From NCBI RefSeq assembly GCF_040750395.1, contig NZ_JBFLVD010000011.1, positions 248,001 through 312,000 on the forward strand: 64,000 bases of DNA, written 5' to 3'. Origin of the DNA: Scandinavium sp002470465. Its GTDB lineage: Bacteria; Pseudomonadota; Gammaproteobacteria; Enterobacterales; Enterobacteriaceae. The notes beneath the pieces were generated by a model, which saw nothing but the letters and a program-made list of their open reading frames with translations, was not told where the DNA came from and ran no database searches. A program made the position numbers and the translations under genes. Every line of letters begins with the position of its first letter. The first letter of the stretch is position 1. Positions 1 to 7,079 of this stretch are shown piece after piece.

Positions 1-837
1 GTCGGCGCAATAGACGCCGCCCATTCCGGCCAGCTGAGGACTGGTGGCGGCCCACAGGCTGGTCGACGCCCCTTGCGCGAGGGTCTTCAGCGGTGAAGGA
101 ACAAAGTCTGGCCCCACCTGTGCTGCCTGGGCTACCGCCGCCTTCTCCTCCCGGGTCATAAAGCGGCTCAGTCGGGTGGTGGGAACTCTGCCGGGATGGA
201 CCGCGAAAGCGTGAATACCGGACTCGCGTCCCAGCTTGTCGAGTTGGACGGCAAACAGGGCGTTGGCCGTTTTCGACTGGCCATAGGCACGCCAGGGATC
301 GTAGGGTCGCTGCGTGTAGTGGATATCCTCGAAGCAGACGGGCGAATAGCGGTGGCCTAAAGAGGATAAGGTGACAACACGGGCGTTACCCGCGGCGACA
401 AGCGCCTGCCAGAGCCGCAGCGTCAGCTGGAAATGGCCGAGATGGTTGGTGGAAAACTGTGATTCATAGCCGCGCGCGTCCCGGGAGAGCGGTGGGGCCA
501 TGATGCCGGCGTTATTCAACAGAATGTCGACGCTATCGGTGCTGGCAAGCACCGCGTCGGCAAAACGGTCAATGGTGGCAGGGTCCATCAAATCCAATGG
601 TTGCACCATGACATCCGGCATATCGGCAAGGGCGGCCCGCGCTTGAGCGACATCGCGGGCGGGGGCCATTACCCTGGCGCCAGCGGTGTGCAGCGCCCTG
701 ACGGTTTCCAGACCAATGCCTGAATGACCGCCCGTCACGATGGCGTATTTCCCGCGAAGATCGATGTGGCGCATCACCTCCTTGGGGGTAGAGGTTGCGC
801 TGAAACCTGAAGTTATAGGGGATTGCGGGGTGGACAT
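1..837 (-). CDS. SDR-family oxidoreductase (3' end beyond window)
   Basis: Read directly from the minus strand: an open frame from ATG at 837-835 runs off the left edge, giving 279 visible residues without a stop. It has the short-chain dehydrogenase/reductase signatures: the nucleotide-binding TGGHSGIG motif near residues 35-42, LLNNAGIM near 106-113, a serine in TLSSLG and the catalytic YGQSK (Tyr-x-x-x-Lys). The overall pattern resembles retinol-dehydrogenase/WW-domain-oxidoreductase-like SDRs, so an NAD(P)-dependent oxidoreductase is likely; the substrate cannot be told. A GGAG lies 7 nt before the ATG, supporting the start. It is divergent from the AraC regulator with a 79-bp gap, a layout that usually means the regulator controls the enzyme (inference). 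The C-terminus is not visible. Confidence 0.88.
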   Translation of the reverse strand, partial: MSTPQSPITSGFSATSTPKEVMRHIDLRGKYAIVTGGHSGIGLETVRALHTAGARVMAPARDVAQARAALADMPDVMVQPLDLMDPATIDRFADAVLASTDSVDILLNNAGIMAPPLSRDARGYESQFSTNHLGHFQLTLRLWQALVAAGNARVVTLSSLGHRYSPVCFEDIHYTQRPYDPWRAYGQSKTANALFAVQLDKLGRESGIHAFAVHPGRVPTTRLSRFMTREEKAAVAQAAQVGPDFVPSPLKTLAQGASTSLWAATSPQLAGMGGVYCAD

Positions 838-916
838 AAAGGTTCTCCAGGACGAAGGGGTTATCACATGGTAGAGTGTCGCTACTGTACGATGAAGCCG
901 TGAAAGTGCAATTTAT

Positions 917-1897
917 ATGCGTGATAGTTCAAATTCACCGCCCGACCCGCTCTCCGATCTGCTGGATTTTCTTCAGGTCAGGTGCGATCTATCCGGACGT
1001 CTGGTGGCCGGCGGCGCCTGGGCGCGGCGTTTCGCCAATCTTGATGCGATTAAGTTTTGCGCGCTTACCCAGGGGCGATGCTGGTATTCGCTGGACGATA
1101 TGTCCGCACCGCAGCTGGCGGAGAGCGGCGACGTCCTGATTACTAACGGGACGCGCACCCTGACGCTGGCCAGCGACGCCGGGCTGATACCCGGCGCCGG
1201 TACGGAGCCGATCGCCCGCGACGATGACGACCAGTATCGCCTGGGGTGCGGGCAGGATTTCACTATGCTGGGCGGCAAAGTCCGGGTGGATGCCGATCGC
1301 CAGGCGCTGCTGCTGAGCGGCCTTCCGCCGCTGATCCACGTCCGCGGCGGCGCCGTCGAGGCCGGGCCACTCGCCTGGCTGCTCAAACAGCTGGTGGTCG
1401 AAATGCAAAACCATCGTCCCGGGCGGGCCAGCGCGATCGCCGGGCTGACGCAACTGCTCTTTACCCAGACGCTGCGGGCCTGGCTTGCCCACGCCACGGA
1501 TGAAGATAAGGGCTGGCTGAAAGGCTTTGCCGATCCGCGGCTCTCTCTGGTGCTGAGCTGCATTCACGGCGAACCTTCCCGCCGCTGGAGCCTGCAAACT
1601 CTGGCAAAACAGGCCGGAATGTCGAGAACGTCGCTTGCGGTGAGGTTTCGTGAACAGATAGGGATGCCGCCGTTGGCCTACCTGACGCAGTGGCGGATGT
1701 ATCTGGCGCGGCGCGAGCTGCTGGCGGGGGAGGCGATGGCCGACGTTGCGGCGAAGGTAGGATATGCTTCCGAAAGCGCGTTCAGCAGCGCTTTTAAGCG
1801 GGTGATGGCCGTAGCGCCCGGCTATTATCGCCGGGGCACGTCGGGAGAAGCCTCTGAACAGACGCCCTCCGTCGGGCCAGAGCGCGGCGATTTTTAA
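917..1897 (+). CDS. AraC-family transcriptional regulator with N-terminal cupin
   Basis: 326 aa. Residues about 10-190 look like the AraC-binding cupin domain of the cupin_6 type. Residues about 215-315 form the double helix-turn-helix AraC DNA-binding domain, with the typical second-helix text MADVAAKVGYASESAFSSAFKR. This class often controls an adjacent oxidoreductase gene, and here the SDR gene is divergent 79 bp away. The ligand is unknown. The start at 917 is the first ATG that keeps the whole cupin; its ribosome binding site is weak. The C-terminal 20 residues are low in structure. It could respond to an aldehyde or other reactive small molecule handled by the SDR enzyme, but that is inference from layout only. 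Confidence 0.88.
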   Translation: MRDSSNSPPDPLSDLLDFLQVRCDLSGRLVAGGAWARRFANLDAIKFCALTQGRCWYSLDDMSAPQLAESGDVLITNGTRTLTLASDAGLIPGAGTEPIARDDDDQYRLGCGQDFTMLGGKVRVDADRQALLLSGLPPLIHVRGGAVEAGPLAWLLKQLVVEMQNHRPGRASAIAGLTQLLFTQTLRAWLAHATDEDKGWLKGFADPRLSLVLSCIHGEPSRRWSLQTLAKQAGMSRTSLAVRFREQIGMPPLAYLTQWRMYLARRELLAGEAMADVAAKVGYASESAFSSAFKRVMAVAPGYYRRGTSGEASEQTPSVGPERGDF

Positions 1898-2212
1898 CCA
1901 CTGCTCTGCCCTGGATCTTCTGCCTGAATAGCAATCGTGGTGAGTTCAGGGCTGAGCAGGCACGCAATCTTTCCGTGTTCCGATGCCAGCTTATCTGCCT
2001 GGCGCAAGAAGTTTGGCGTTAGGGAAGTTCCTGAAGTGAAGCAGCTTAAGTGACGCTTTGAGATAACAATGACGTGGTTTGTTGGGTTTGACAGGCTGTG
2101 GGAATCAGAGAGTTTACAGGCTTTATCAGTAGAGGGGAGACTGAGGATTTTCGCGATAGCCGTTGAATCAATAGCAAATATGGATTCGCAAGGCTGCATG
2201 AAAGCAGGAATT
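1898..2212. other. Intergenic stretch, no gene recognised
   Basis: 315 bp between the AraC gene and the tRNA-Asn gene, A+T-richer than the neighbouring genes. An open frame of 101 codons exists on the minus strand but has no recognisable domain, no ribosome binding site I trust and an unusual composition, so I do not call it. This is the 3' flank of a tRNA-Asn gene, a common integration site for islands, so the region may be a scar of past insertions (inference). I see no integrase, no terminal inverted repeats and no second copy of the tRNA 3' end. Confidence 0.5.
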
Positions 2213-2288
2213 TGGCTCCTCTGACTGGACTCGAACCAGTGACATACGGATTAACAGTCCGCCGTTCTACCGACTGAACTACAGAGGA
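2213..2288 (-). tRNA. tRNA-Asn (anticodon GTT)
   Basis: 76 nt reading leftward, 5' TCCTCTG ... 3' CAGAGGAGCCA, with the CCA encoded. The acceptor stem pairs TCCTCTG with CAGAGGA, the D arm has AGTTCAGTCGGTAGA, the anticodon loop CTGTTAATC gives GTT, and the T arm holds GGTTCGAGTCC. It matches the enterobacterial asnT/U/V/W family, whose 3' end is the attachment site for high-pathogenicity-type islands. That 3' end (2213-2229) is intact and occurs only once in the window, so no island is integrated here. The neighbouring nac and cbl genes are also next to tRNA-Asn genes in E. coli. Confidence 0.97.
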
Positions 2289-2412
2289 ATCGTTTGAACG
2301 GGGCGAATAGTAGCGATGCTCGCCTGCCATGTCAAAGCCTCTCTTCACTGGATGCGTTTAACTGCTGACAATTTCAGCAAAGCGATGCAGTTTGCTGAAA
2401 ATAAGCACGGTC

Positions 2413-2429
2413 CGCACCGTACTGGTGCA
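2413..2429 (+). promoter_or_regulatory. Probable NtrC (NRI) binding site upstream of nac
   Basis: CGCACCGTACTGGTGCA is a near-perfect dyad of the NtrC enhancer type (GCACC-N5-GGTGC). It is centred about 150 bp upstream of the predicted nac transcription start, a usual enhancer distance for a sigma-54 promoter. Known biology: nac transcription in enteric bacteria requires phosphorylated NtrC and sigma-54. Confidence 0.8.
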
Positions 2430-2545
2430 GCACTCTCCCTGATGGAGCATCGTGCTATCCGCTTATCGGTTACTAAAAGCGCCGATATTATTAGCATCTC
2501 TTATTTAGCGGCCTGTGTAGCCGTTTTGTCCGGTTGGTCAAAAAC

Positions 2546-2560
2546 TGGCAAGCATATTGC
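2546..2560 (+). promoter_or_regulatory. Sigma-54 promoter of nac
   Basis: TGGCAAGCATATTGC matches the sigma-54 (RpoN) consensus TGGCAC-N5-TTGC: the invariant GG and GC doublets are exactly 10 nt apart. Transcription is predicted to begin near 2571-2572, about 48 nt before the nac start codon. It fits NtrC-dependent, nitrogen-limitation control of nac. Confidence 0.85.
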
Positions 2561-2618
2561 AACTTCTCCGACAACTGAATCGCCAGCAGTGGCACTGGCA
2601 TCCCGAACCGGAGGCAAA

Positions 2619-3536
2619 ATGAACTTAAGACGACTGAAATACTTTGTGAAAATCGTCGATATCGGCAGCCTGACTCAGGCGGCCGAGGTGTTGCACATCG
2701 CGCAGCCCGCGTTAAGCCAGCAGGTGGCGACGCTTGAGGGTGAGATGGATCAGCAGCTCCTTATCCGTACCAAGCGGGGCGTGACGCCGACGGAAGCCGG
2801 AAAAATTCTTTACACCCATGCGCGTACCATTTTACGCCAGTGTGAACAGGCGCAGATGGCCGTGTGCAACATCGGTCAGACGCTGAGCGGGCAGGTATCA
2901 ATTGGCCTTGCGCCAGGCACGGCAGCCTCTTCGATCACTATGCCGTTGCTGCAGGCAGTGAGAAATGAATTGCCGGATGTCACCGTCTATTTGCATGAAA
3001 ATAGCGGCACCGTGCTGAATGACAAACTGCTGAACGGCCAGCTGGATATGGCCGTGCTCTATGAGCGCTCGCCGGTGGCGGGAATCACCAGCCAGCAGTT
3101 GCTCAAAGAAGATTTATGGCTGGTAGGTACTCGTGATTGTCCGGGGCAGAGCGTGGATCTGCTGGCGGTGGCTGAAATGAATCTGTTCCTGCCGCGTGAC
3201 TATAGCGCCGTGCGTGCGCGCGTGGATGAAGCTTTTTCCCTGCGCCGCCTGACGGCAAAAATCATCGGTGAAATTGAGTCGATCTCCACGCTGACCGCAG
3301 CGATTGCCAGCGGGATGGGCGTGACGGTATTACCGGAGTCCGCAGCCCGTTCACTCTGCGCCACGGCGAATGGCTGGATGGCGCGCATCACTACGCCGTC
3401 AATGAGCCTGCCGCTGTCGCTGAATATGTCGGCGCGCGGGTCATTATCGCCACAGGCTCAGGCGGTGAAAGAGATCCTGCTGTCGCTGGTCAGCCGTCCT
3501 TCGCTTGAGAATCGTGAACTGCAGCTGGTCAGCTGA
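2619..3536 (+). CDS. nac: Nac, nitrogen assimilation control LysR-type regulator
   Basis: 305 aa, the usual length of Nac. The N-terminal winged helix-turn-helix (about 1-60, starting MNLRRLKYFVKIVDIGSL, with ALSQQVATLE as recognition region) and the effector-like domain (90-300, ending QLVS) are close to E. coli and Klebsiella Nac as I remember them. Nac couples sigma-54-dependent nitrogen limitation to sigma-70 promoters: it activates operons such as hut, put and ure, represses gdhA and asnC, and needs no co-inducer. The start at 2619 is preceded by CGGAGG; an upstream in-frame ATG at 2316 would begin before the sigma-54 promoter and is not used. Cbl follows 100 bp downstream, as in E. coli. 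Confidence 0.96.
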   Translation: MNLRRLKYFVKIVDIGSLTQAAEVLHIAQPALSQQVATLEGEMDQQLLIRTKRGVTPTEAGKILYTHARTILRQCEQAQMAVCNIGQTLSGQVSIGLAPGTAASSITMPLLQAVRNELPDVTVYLHENSGTVLNDKLLNGQLDMAVLYERSPVAGITSQQLLKEDLWLVGTRDCPGQSVDLLAVAEMNLFLPRDYSAVRARVDEAFSLRRLTAKIIGEIESISTLTAAIASGMGVTVLPESAARSLCATANGWMARITTPSMSLPLSLNMSARGSLSPQAQAVKEILLSLVSRPSLENRELQLVS

Positions 3537-3636
3537 TATATATCTGAATGGAATAAGTTGCTGGTTTTTATTATTTGTTCGCCAGGGGCCCAGACTCTAA
3601 CAATAGCGGTATGTCTGAAGGTCCCTGGAGGGAAGG

Positions 3637-4587
3637 GTGAATTTCCAGCAACTGAAAATTATTCGTGAGGCGGCGCGGCAGGACTACAACCTGACCGAAG
3701 TCGCCAATATGCTTTATACCTCGCAGTCTGGCGTCAGCCGCCATATCCGAGAGCTGGAGGAAGAGCTCGGGATTGAGATTTTTATCCGCCGCGGCAAACG
3801 CCTGCTGGGGATGACCGAGCCGGGCAAAGCCCTGCTGGTGATTGCTGAACGCATTCTCAACGAAGCGAGTAATGTTCGTCGTCTCGCTGACCTGTTTACC
3901 AATGATGCATCCGGCGTGCTGACTATTGCTACCACGCACACCCAGGCGCGTTACAGCCTCCCGCCCGTCATCAAGGCATTTCGCGAGCTGTTTAAAGACG
4001 TTCGGGTGGAGCTGATTCAGGGCACGCCGCAGGAAATTGAAACGCTGCTGCATAACGGCGGGGCGGATATCGGCATCGCCAGCGAGCGCCTGAGCAACGA
4101 TCCGACGCTGGTGGCTTTCCCCTGGTTTCGCTGGCACCACAATCTGCTGGTGCCGGAAGGGCATCCGCTCTCTCAGACGGTTCCGCTAACGCTGGAGGCC
4201 ATCGCGCGCTGGCCGCTTATTACCTATCGTCAGGGGATCACCGGGCGCTCGCGCATTGATGAAGCCTTTAATCGCAAAGGGCTGGTGGCGGACATTGTGC
4301 TGAGCGCCCAGGACTCTGATGTGATCAAAACCTATGTTGAGCTTGGGCTTGGTATCGGACTGGTTGCAGAACAGTCCGCTGATGGGCAGGAGTCTGGGCG
4401 CCTGACGCGGCTTGATACTCATCATCTGTTTGATGCTAATACCGTCTGGCTAGGGTTAAAGCGTGGTCAGCTGCAACGCAACTACGTCTGGCGTTTCCTG
4501 GAGCTGTGCAACGCGGGGCTGTCAATCGATGAGATTAAGCGCCAGGTGATGGAGCCGGAAGAGGCGGCGATTGATTATCAGATTTAG
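3637..4587 (+). CDS. cbl: Cbl, LysR-type regulator of sulfonate/sulfur utilisation
   Basis: 316 aa, LysR family and close to CysB. The HTH domain covers about 1-60 (MNFQQLKIIREAARQDYNL at the start), the inducer-binding domain 90-300. Cbl is known to activate ssu and tau genes for sulfonate use under sulfate starvation, with adenosine phosphosulfate as anti-inducer, and is itself under CysB control. The start is GTG at 3637, preceded by GGAGGGA, and gives the standard N-terminus. It lies 100 bp after nac in the same direction, so transcription from the nac promoter may reach it. Confidence 0.96.
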   Translation: MNFQQLKIIREAARQDYNLTEVANMLYTSQSGVSRHIRELEEELGIEIFIRRGKRLLGMTEPGKALLVIAERILNEASNVRRLADLFTNDASGVLTIATTHTQARYSLPPVIKAFRELFKDVRVELIQGTPQEIETLLHNGGADIGIASERLSNDPTLVAFPWFRWHHNLLVPEGHPLSQTVPLTLEAIARWPLITYRQGITGRSRIDEAFNRKGLVADIVLSAQDSDVIKTYVELGLGIGLVAEQSADGQESGRLTRLDTHHLFDANTVWLGLKRGQLQRNYVWRFLELCNAGLSIDEIKRQVMEPEEAAIDYQI

Positions 4588-4675
4588 GCTGGGTTCGCAC
4601 CAGGTCCACCTTGGGGGAGTTCAGTTTGTTTTGCTGGTCAGGCAGCGCTTTGCTCAGTAGATGTTCGTTGACCAT

Positions 4676-4701
4676 GCTGAACGGCTATCTTGCCGTTCAG
4701 C
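4676..4701. terminator. Perfect 10-bp inverted repeat after cbl
   Basis: GCTGAACGGC - TATCTT - GCCGTTCAGC forms a perfect 10-bp stem with a 6-nt loop between the convergent ends of cbl and the outer-membrane protein gene. There is no U tract on either strand, so it is at best a weak or factor-assisted bidirectional terminator; a protein-binding dyad is an alternative. Confidence 0.5.
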
Positions 4702-4750
4702 TTAACCCCGTGGACAACGTAAAAGGCGATAAAAGCTCCCACTTTTCAGA

Positions 4751-5434
4751 TCAGAAGAGGTAGCGAGTGCCGAGGGTGAATTCGCTGGCGGTAAGCCGGG
4801 CTTTCATTTGCTCGTCTTTCAGCCCACGCACATTGCTAAAGGTGTTGTAGCCACTTTCGACTTTCCCCATATCGGTATACCGGTAGCCGACGTCAATGCT
4901 CAGCCGCTCCAGCGGAGAGTAGCTGAAACCAGCGCCTAAGGAATATGCAAGATTGTTTTGCGTGCTGTCGGCATATTCACGTGATGAAACGCCCTGCCAG
5001 CCGCCAGCTTTGACTTTTGCTACCCCTACGCCAGCGGTTCCAAACAGTGAAATGCCATAGCCGAGGTCGTAATCCCGGTACACATTAAACATCAGTCGTT
5101 CGGTTTTAAGCTGTAAATGGTTATAGCTACTGGGGAACGTTGTTGAACCACTGGTGAACTCTGACTTCTGGCGGAAAGTATATTCGCCTTCGGTTCTCCA
5201 GCCGTTACCGTACTGGTAGCCTGCCGCCAGGGAAGCACCATCCTGCCTGTCTTTTTCTTTACCGCCAACAAACTGTCCGACGCCAGGACGGCTACTGAGG
5301 TCCTGATCGCTGGCGTGCTGTTCAGTGGATAAGTACTTCGCTGAAACGTAATATCCCTCGTCACTGGTTGCTGCCATCGCATGGTTAGCACAGAACAACG
5401 ATGCCAGCGTCAGTAAAGCGATTTTGTTTTTCAT
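4751..5434 (-). CDS. Small outer-membrane beta-barrel protein
   Basis: 227 aa. A signal peptide is clear (MKNKIALLTLASLFCANHAMA, cleavage after ANHAMA near residue 22). The mature part of about 205 aa shows alternating amphipathic strands (GYYVSAKYL, GASLAAGYQY, RTEGEYTFR, ERLMFNVYRDYDLG, YSLGAGFSYS, LSIDVGYRYTDMG, ASEFTLGTRYLF) and ends in Phe, as expected for an 8-stranded barrel recognised by BamA. It belongs to the OmpA-N/opacity-like barrel group; no symbol can be assigned. Such proteins act in adhesion, serum resistance or surface stability, but the role here is unknown. It is a single-gene unit convergent with cbl. Its upstream region contains an 11-G homopolymer 145 bp before the start codon. 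Confidence 0.85.
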   Translation of the reverse strand: MKNKIALLTLASLFCANHAMAATSDEGYYVSAKYLSTEQHASDQDLSSRPGVGQFVGGKEKDRQDGASLAAGYQYGNGWRTEGEYTFRQKSEFTSGSTTFPSSYNHLQLKTERLMFNVYRDYDLGYGISLFGTAGVGVAKVKAGGWQGVSSREYADSTQNNLAYSLGAGFSYSPLERLSIDVGYRYTDMGKVESGYNTFSNVRGLKDEQMKARLTASEFTLGTRYLF

Positions 5435-5578
5435 CTACTTCCCCTTATTGTCCTGTCACAAATCAGCAGACGATGCTTGCTTATGCTCAGGAAGTTCTTG
5501 ATGGGGGCATACTAAGAAATAGAACGCTTGGGTGAAATTGGCATGAATACCAGGCTCTCCAGGTATTTTTACTTATCT

Positions 5579-5589
5579 GGGGGGGGGGG
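5579..5589. repeat. Poly-G tract (11 G) upstream of the barrel gene
   Basis: Eleven consecutive G on the plus strand (C on the minus strand) between the outer-membrane protein gene and tRNA-Ser. Such tracts slip during replication and can give phase variation when they fall in a promoter or reading frame. Here it is intergenic, 145 bp upstream of the start codon and 39 bp beyond the tRNA terminator. The exact count may also be a sequencing uncertainty. Confidence 0.8.
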
Positions 5590-5627
5590 TAGATGCAGGG
5601 ATAACGAAGAAGACGGTGCCACAGGCG

Positions 5628-5655
5628 AAAAAAAAGCCCGTACTTTCGTACGAGC
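5628..5655 (-). terminator. Intrinsic terminator of tRNA-Ser
   Basis: On the minus strand GCTCGTAC - GAAA - GTACGGGC forms an 8-bp stem (one G-U pair) with a GAAA tetraloop, followed by eight T. It starts 13 nt downstream of the mature tRNA 3' end. Confidence 0.9.
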
Positions 5656-5668
5656 TCTTCTTTAAATA

Positions 5669-5756
5669 TGGCGGTGAGGGGGGGATTCGAACCCCCGATA
5701 CGTTGCCGTATACACACTTTCCAGGCGTGCTCCTTCAGCCACTCGGACACCTCACC
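5669..5756 (-). tRNA. serX: tRNA-Ser (anticodon GGA)
   Basis: 88 nt reading leftward, 5' GGTGAGGTGTCCGAGTGGCT ... CCTCACCGCCA 3', with the CCA encoded. It has the long variable arm of type II tRNAs and anticodon GGA in CTGGAAAG. In E. coli the same tRNA gene (serX) lies directly upstream of ghrA, as it does here, which supports the symbol. Confidence 0.96.
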
Positions 5757-6017
5757 ATATTGTCTTCCCGGCGCTGCCGGGACGGGCGGTAATGTAAGGA
5801 AAAGCGGCACTTGCGTCAATCAACTTTTTTGAAAATCCTCCCGATTAGCCAAACTTCCACCAACCTGCTTTCGGAATAACCGCAATCCGCTTTTTTTCTC
5901 AGCATCCGCTTTTACACCTGACAGCTTCCTGAAATTTGTTATGCTGACAACCCACTATAAAACAATCAAAAAATGCGCTGGCAGCTGTCAGAAAGGCGCT
6001 TTAATAAGGAGTCTGCA

Positions 6018-6956
6018 ATGGAGATCATCTTTTACCATCCCACCTTTGACACCGCATGGTGGATAAACGCTCTGGAGAAAAACCTCCCGGGGGCGAAAGT
6101 GCGTGAATGGAAACCGGGCGACAACCGGCATGCTGATTACGCGCTGGTTTGGCATCCTCCAGTGGAAATGCTACAGGGGCGTGACCTGAAAGCTGTCTTT
6201 GCGCTTGGCGCGGGCGTGGACTCGATCCTCAGCAAGCTGAAGGCGCATCCGGAGATGCTCCCGCTGTCGATTCCGTTATTCCGCCTCGAAGATACCGGTA
6301 TGGGGCTGCAAATGCAGGAATATGCCGTCAGCCAGGTACTGCACTGGTTCCGTCGCTTTGATGATTATCAGGCGCAAAAGCTCGAAACTCGCTGGGAGCC
6401 GCTCCCTGAATATACGCGTGAAGAGTTTACTATTGGTATCATGGGGGCGGGCGTACTTGGCAGCAAAGTTGCTGAAAGTCTGCTGGCGTGGGGCTTCCCG
6501 GTGCGCGTCTGGAGTCGCAGCCGTAAAGCGTGGCCAAACGTCACAAGCTTTGCCGGCGCTGGCGAAATGGGCGATTTTTTGCGTGAAACGCGGGTCCTTA
6601 TCAATCTGCTGCCAAATACGGCGGAAACCGTTGGTATCATTAATCATGCGTTACTTGAGCAACTTCAGGAGCGCAGCTATTTGTTGAATCTTGCACGAGG
6701 CGTGCATGTTAATGAAGACGATCTGCTGCGAGCGCTGGAGAACAACAAGCTTAAAGGCGCGATGCTGGACGTGTTTAGCCGCGAGCCTCTGCCTGTAGAA
6801 AGTCCGCTGTGGCGGCACCCTCGCGTGGCAATGACCCCGCACGTTGCTGCGGTCACACGTCCGCAGGAAGCCATCGCCTATATCAGTAAAACTATCAGCG
6901 GACTGGAGCGAGGTGAGGCCGTCACCGGGCAGGTAGACAGAGCCCGTGGATACTGA
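6018..6956 (+). CDS. ghrA: GhrA, glyoxylate/hydroxypyruvate reductase A
   Basis: 312 aa, the same length as E. coli GhrA. It is an NADPH-dependent D-2-hydroxyacid dehydrogenase reducing glyoxylate to glycolate and hydroxypyruvate to glycerate in the cytoplasm. The Rossmann motif GAGVLGSKV lies near residues 143-151. Catalytic residues of the family are visible as Arg in LNLARGVHV, Glu in SREPLPVES and His in MTPHVAAVTRP. The start at 6018 follows AAGGAG with 7-nt spacing and restores the standard N-terminus (MEIIFYHPTFDT); the frame is open 15 codons further upstream but this extension has no homology. A strong terminator follows. Confidence 0.96.
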   Translation: MEIIFYHPTFDTAWWINALEKNLPGAKVREWKPGDNRHADYALVWHPPVEMLQGRDLKAVFALGAGVDSILSKLKAHPEMLPLSIPLFRLEDTGMGLQMQEYAVSQVLHWFRRFDDYQAQKLETRWEPLPEYTREEFTIGIMGAGVLGSKVAESLLAWGFPVRVWSRSRKAWPNVTSFAGAGEMGDFLRETRVLINLLPNTAETVGIINHALLEQLQERSYLLNLARGVHVNEDDLLRALENNKLKGAMLDVFSREPLPVESPLWRHPRVAMTPHVAAVTRPQEAIAYISKTISGLERGEAVTGQVDRARGY

Positions 6957-6960
6957 GTTC

Positions 6961-6982
6961 AACCCGGCCTGGCCGGGTTTTT
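6961..6982 (+). terminator. Intrinsic terminator of ghrA
   Basis: AACCCGGCC-T-GGCCGGGTT with TTTTT immediately after, 4 nt beyond the ghrA stop codon. Confidence 0.92.
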
Positions 6983-6986
6983 CGCT

Positions 6987-7057
6987 AATAAAGGCCGGGC
7001 ATTCCTGCTATGCTTGGGCTTAATAAGAAGACCGGGCACTCCTGCTATGCCTGGCCT
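6987..7057 (+). repeat. Imperfect tandem duplication before ycdX
   Basis: Two adjacent copies of a 34-37-bp unit beginning TAATAA and containing CCGGGCAYTCCTGCTATGCYTGG; a third TAATAAG begins right after the second copy. Each unit can fold with CCGGGCA pairing to TGCCTGG. Located between the ghrA terminator and the ycdX ribosome binding site, it probably arose by local duplication. Confidence 0.75.
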
Positions 7058-7079
7058 TAATAAGAGAAAGGAGAATGTG

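Noticed and set aside
1894..2199. 101-codon minus-strand frame beside tRNA-Asn
   Set aside because: No recognisable domain or ribosome binding site. Possible remnant but not supportable as a gene.
2213..2229. Possible phage or island attachment duplication at the tRNA-Asn 3' end
   Set aside because: The 3' end sequence occurs once only in the window; no direct repeat partner was seen, so no integrated island is bounded here.
2316..2618. N-terminal extension of the nac frame
   Set aside because: It would begin upstream of the sigma-54 promoter and NtrC site; the homologous Nac N-terminus and its ribosome binding site are at 2619.
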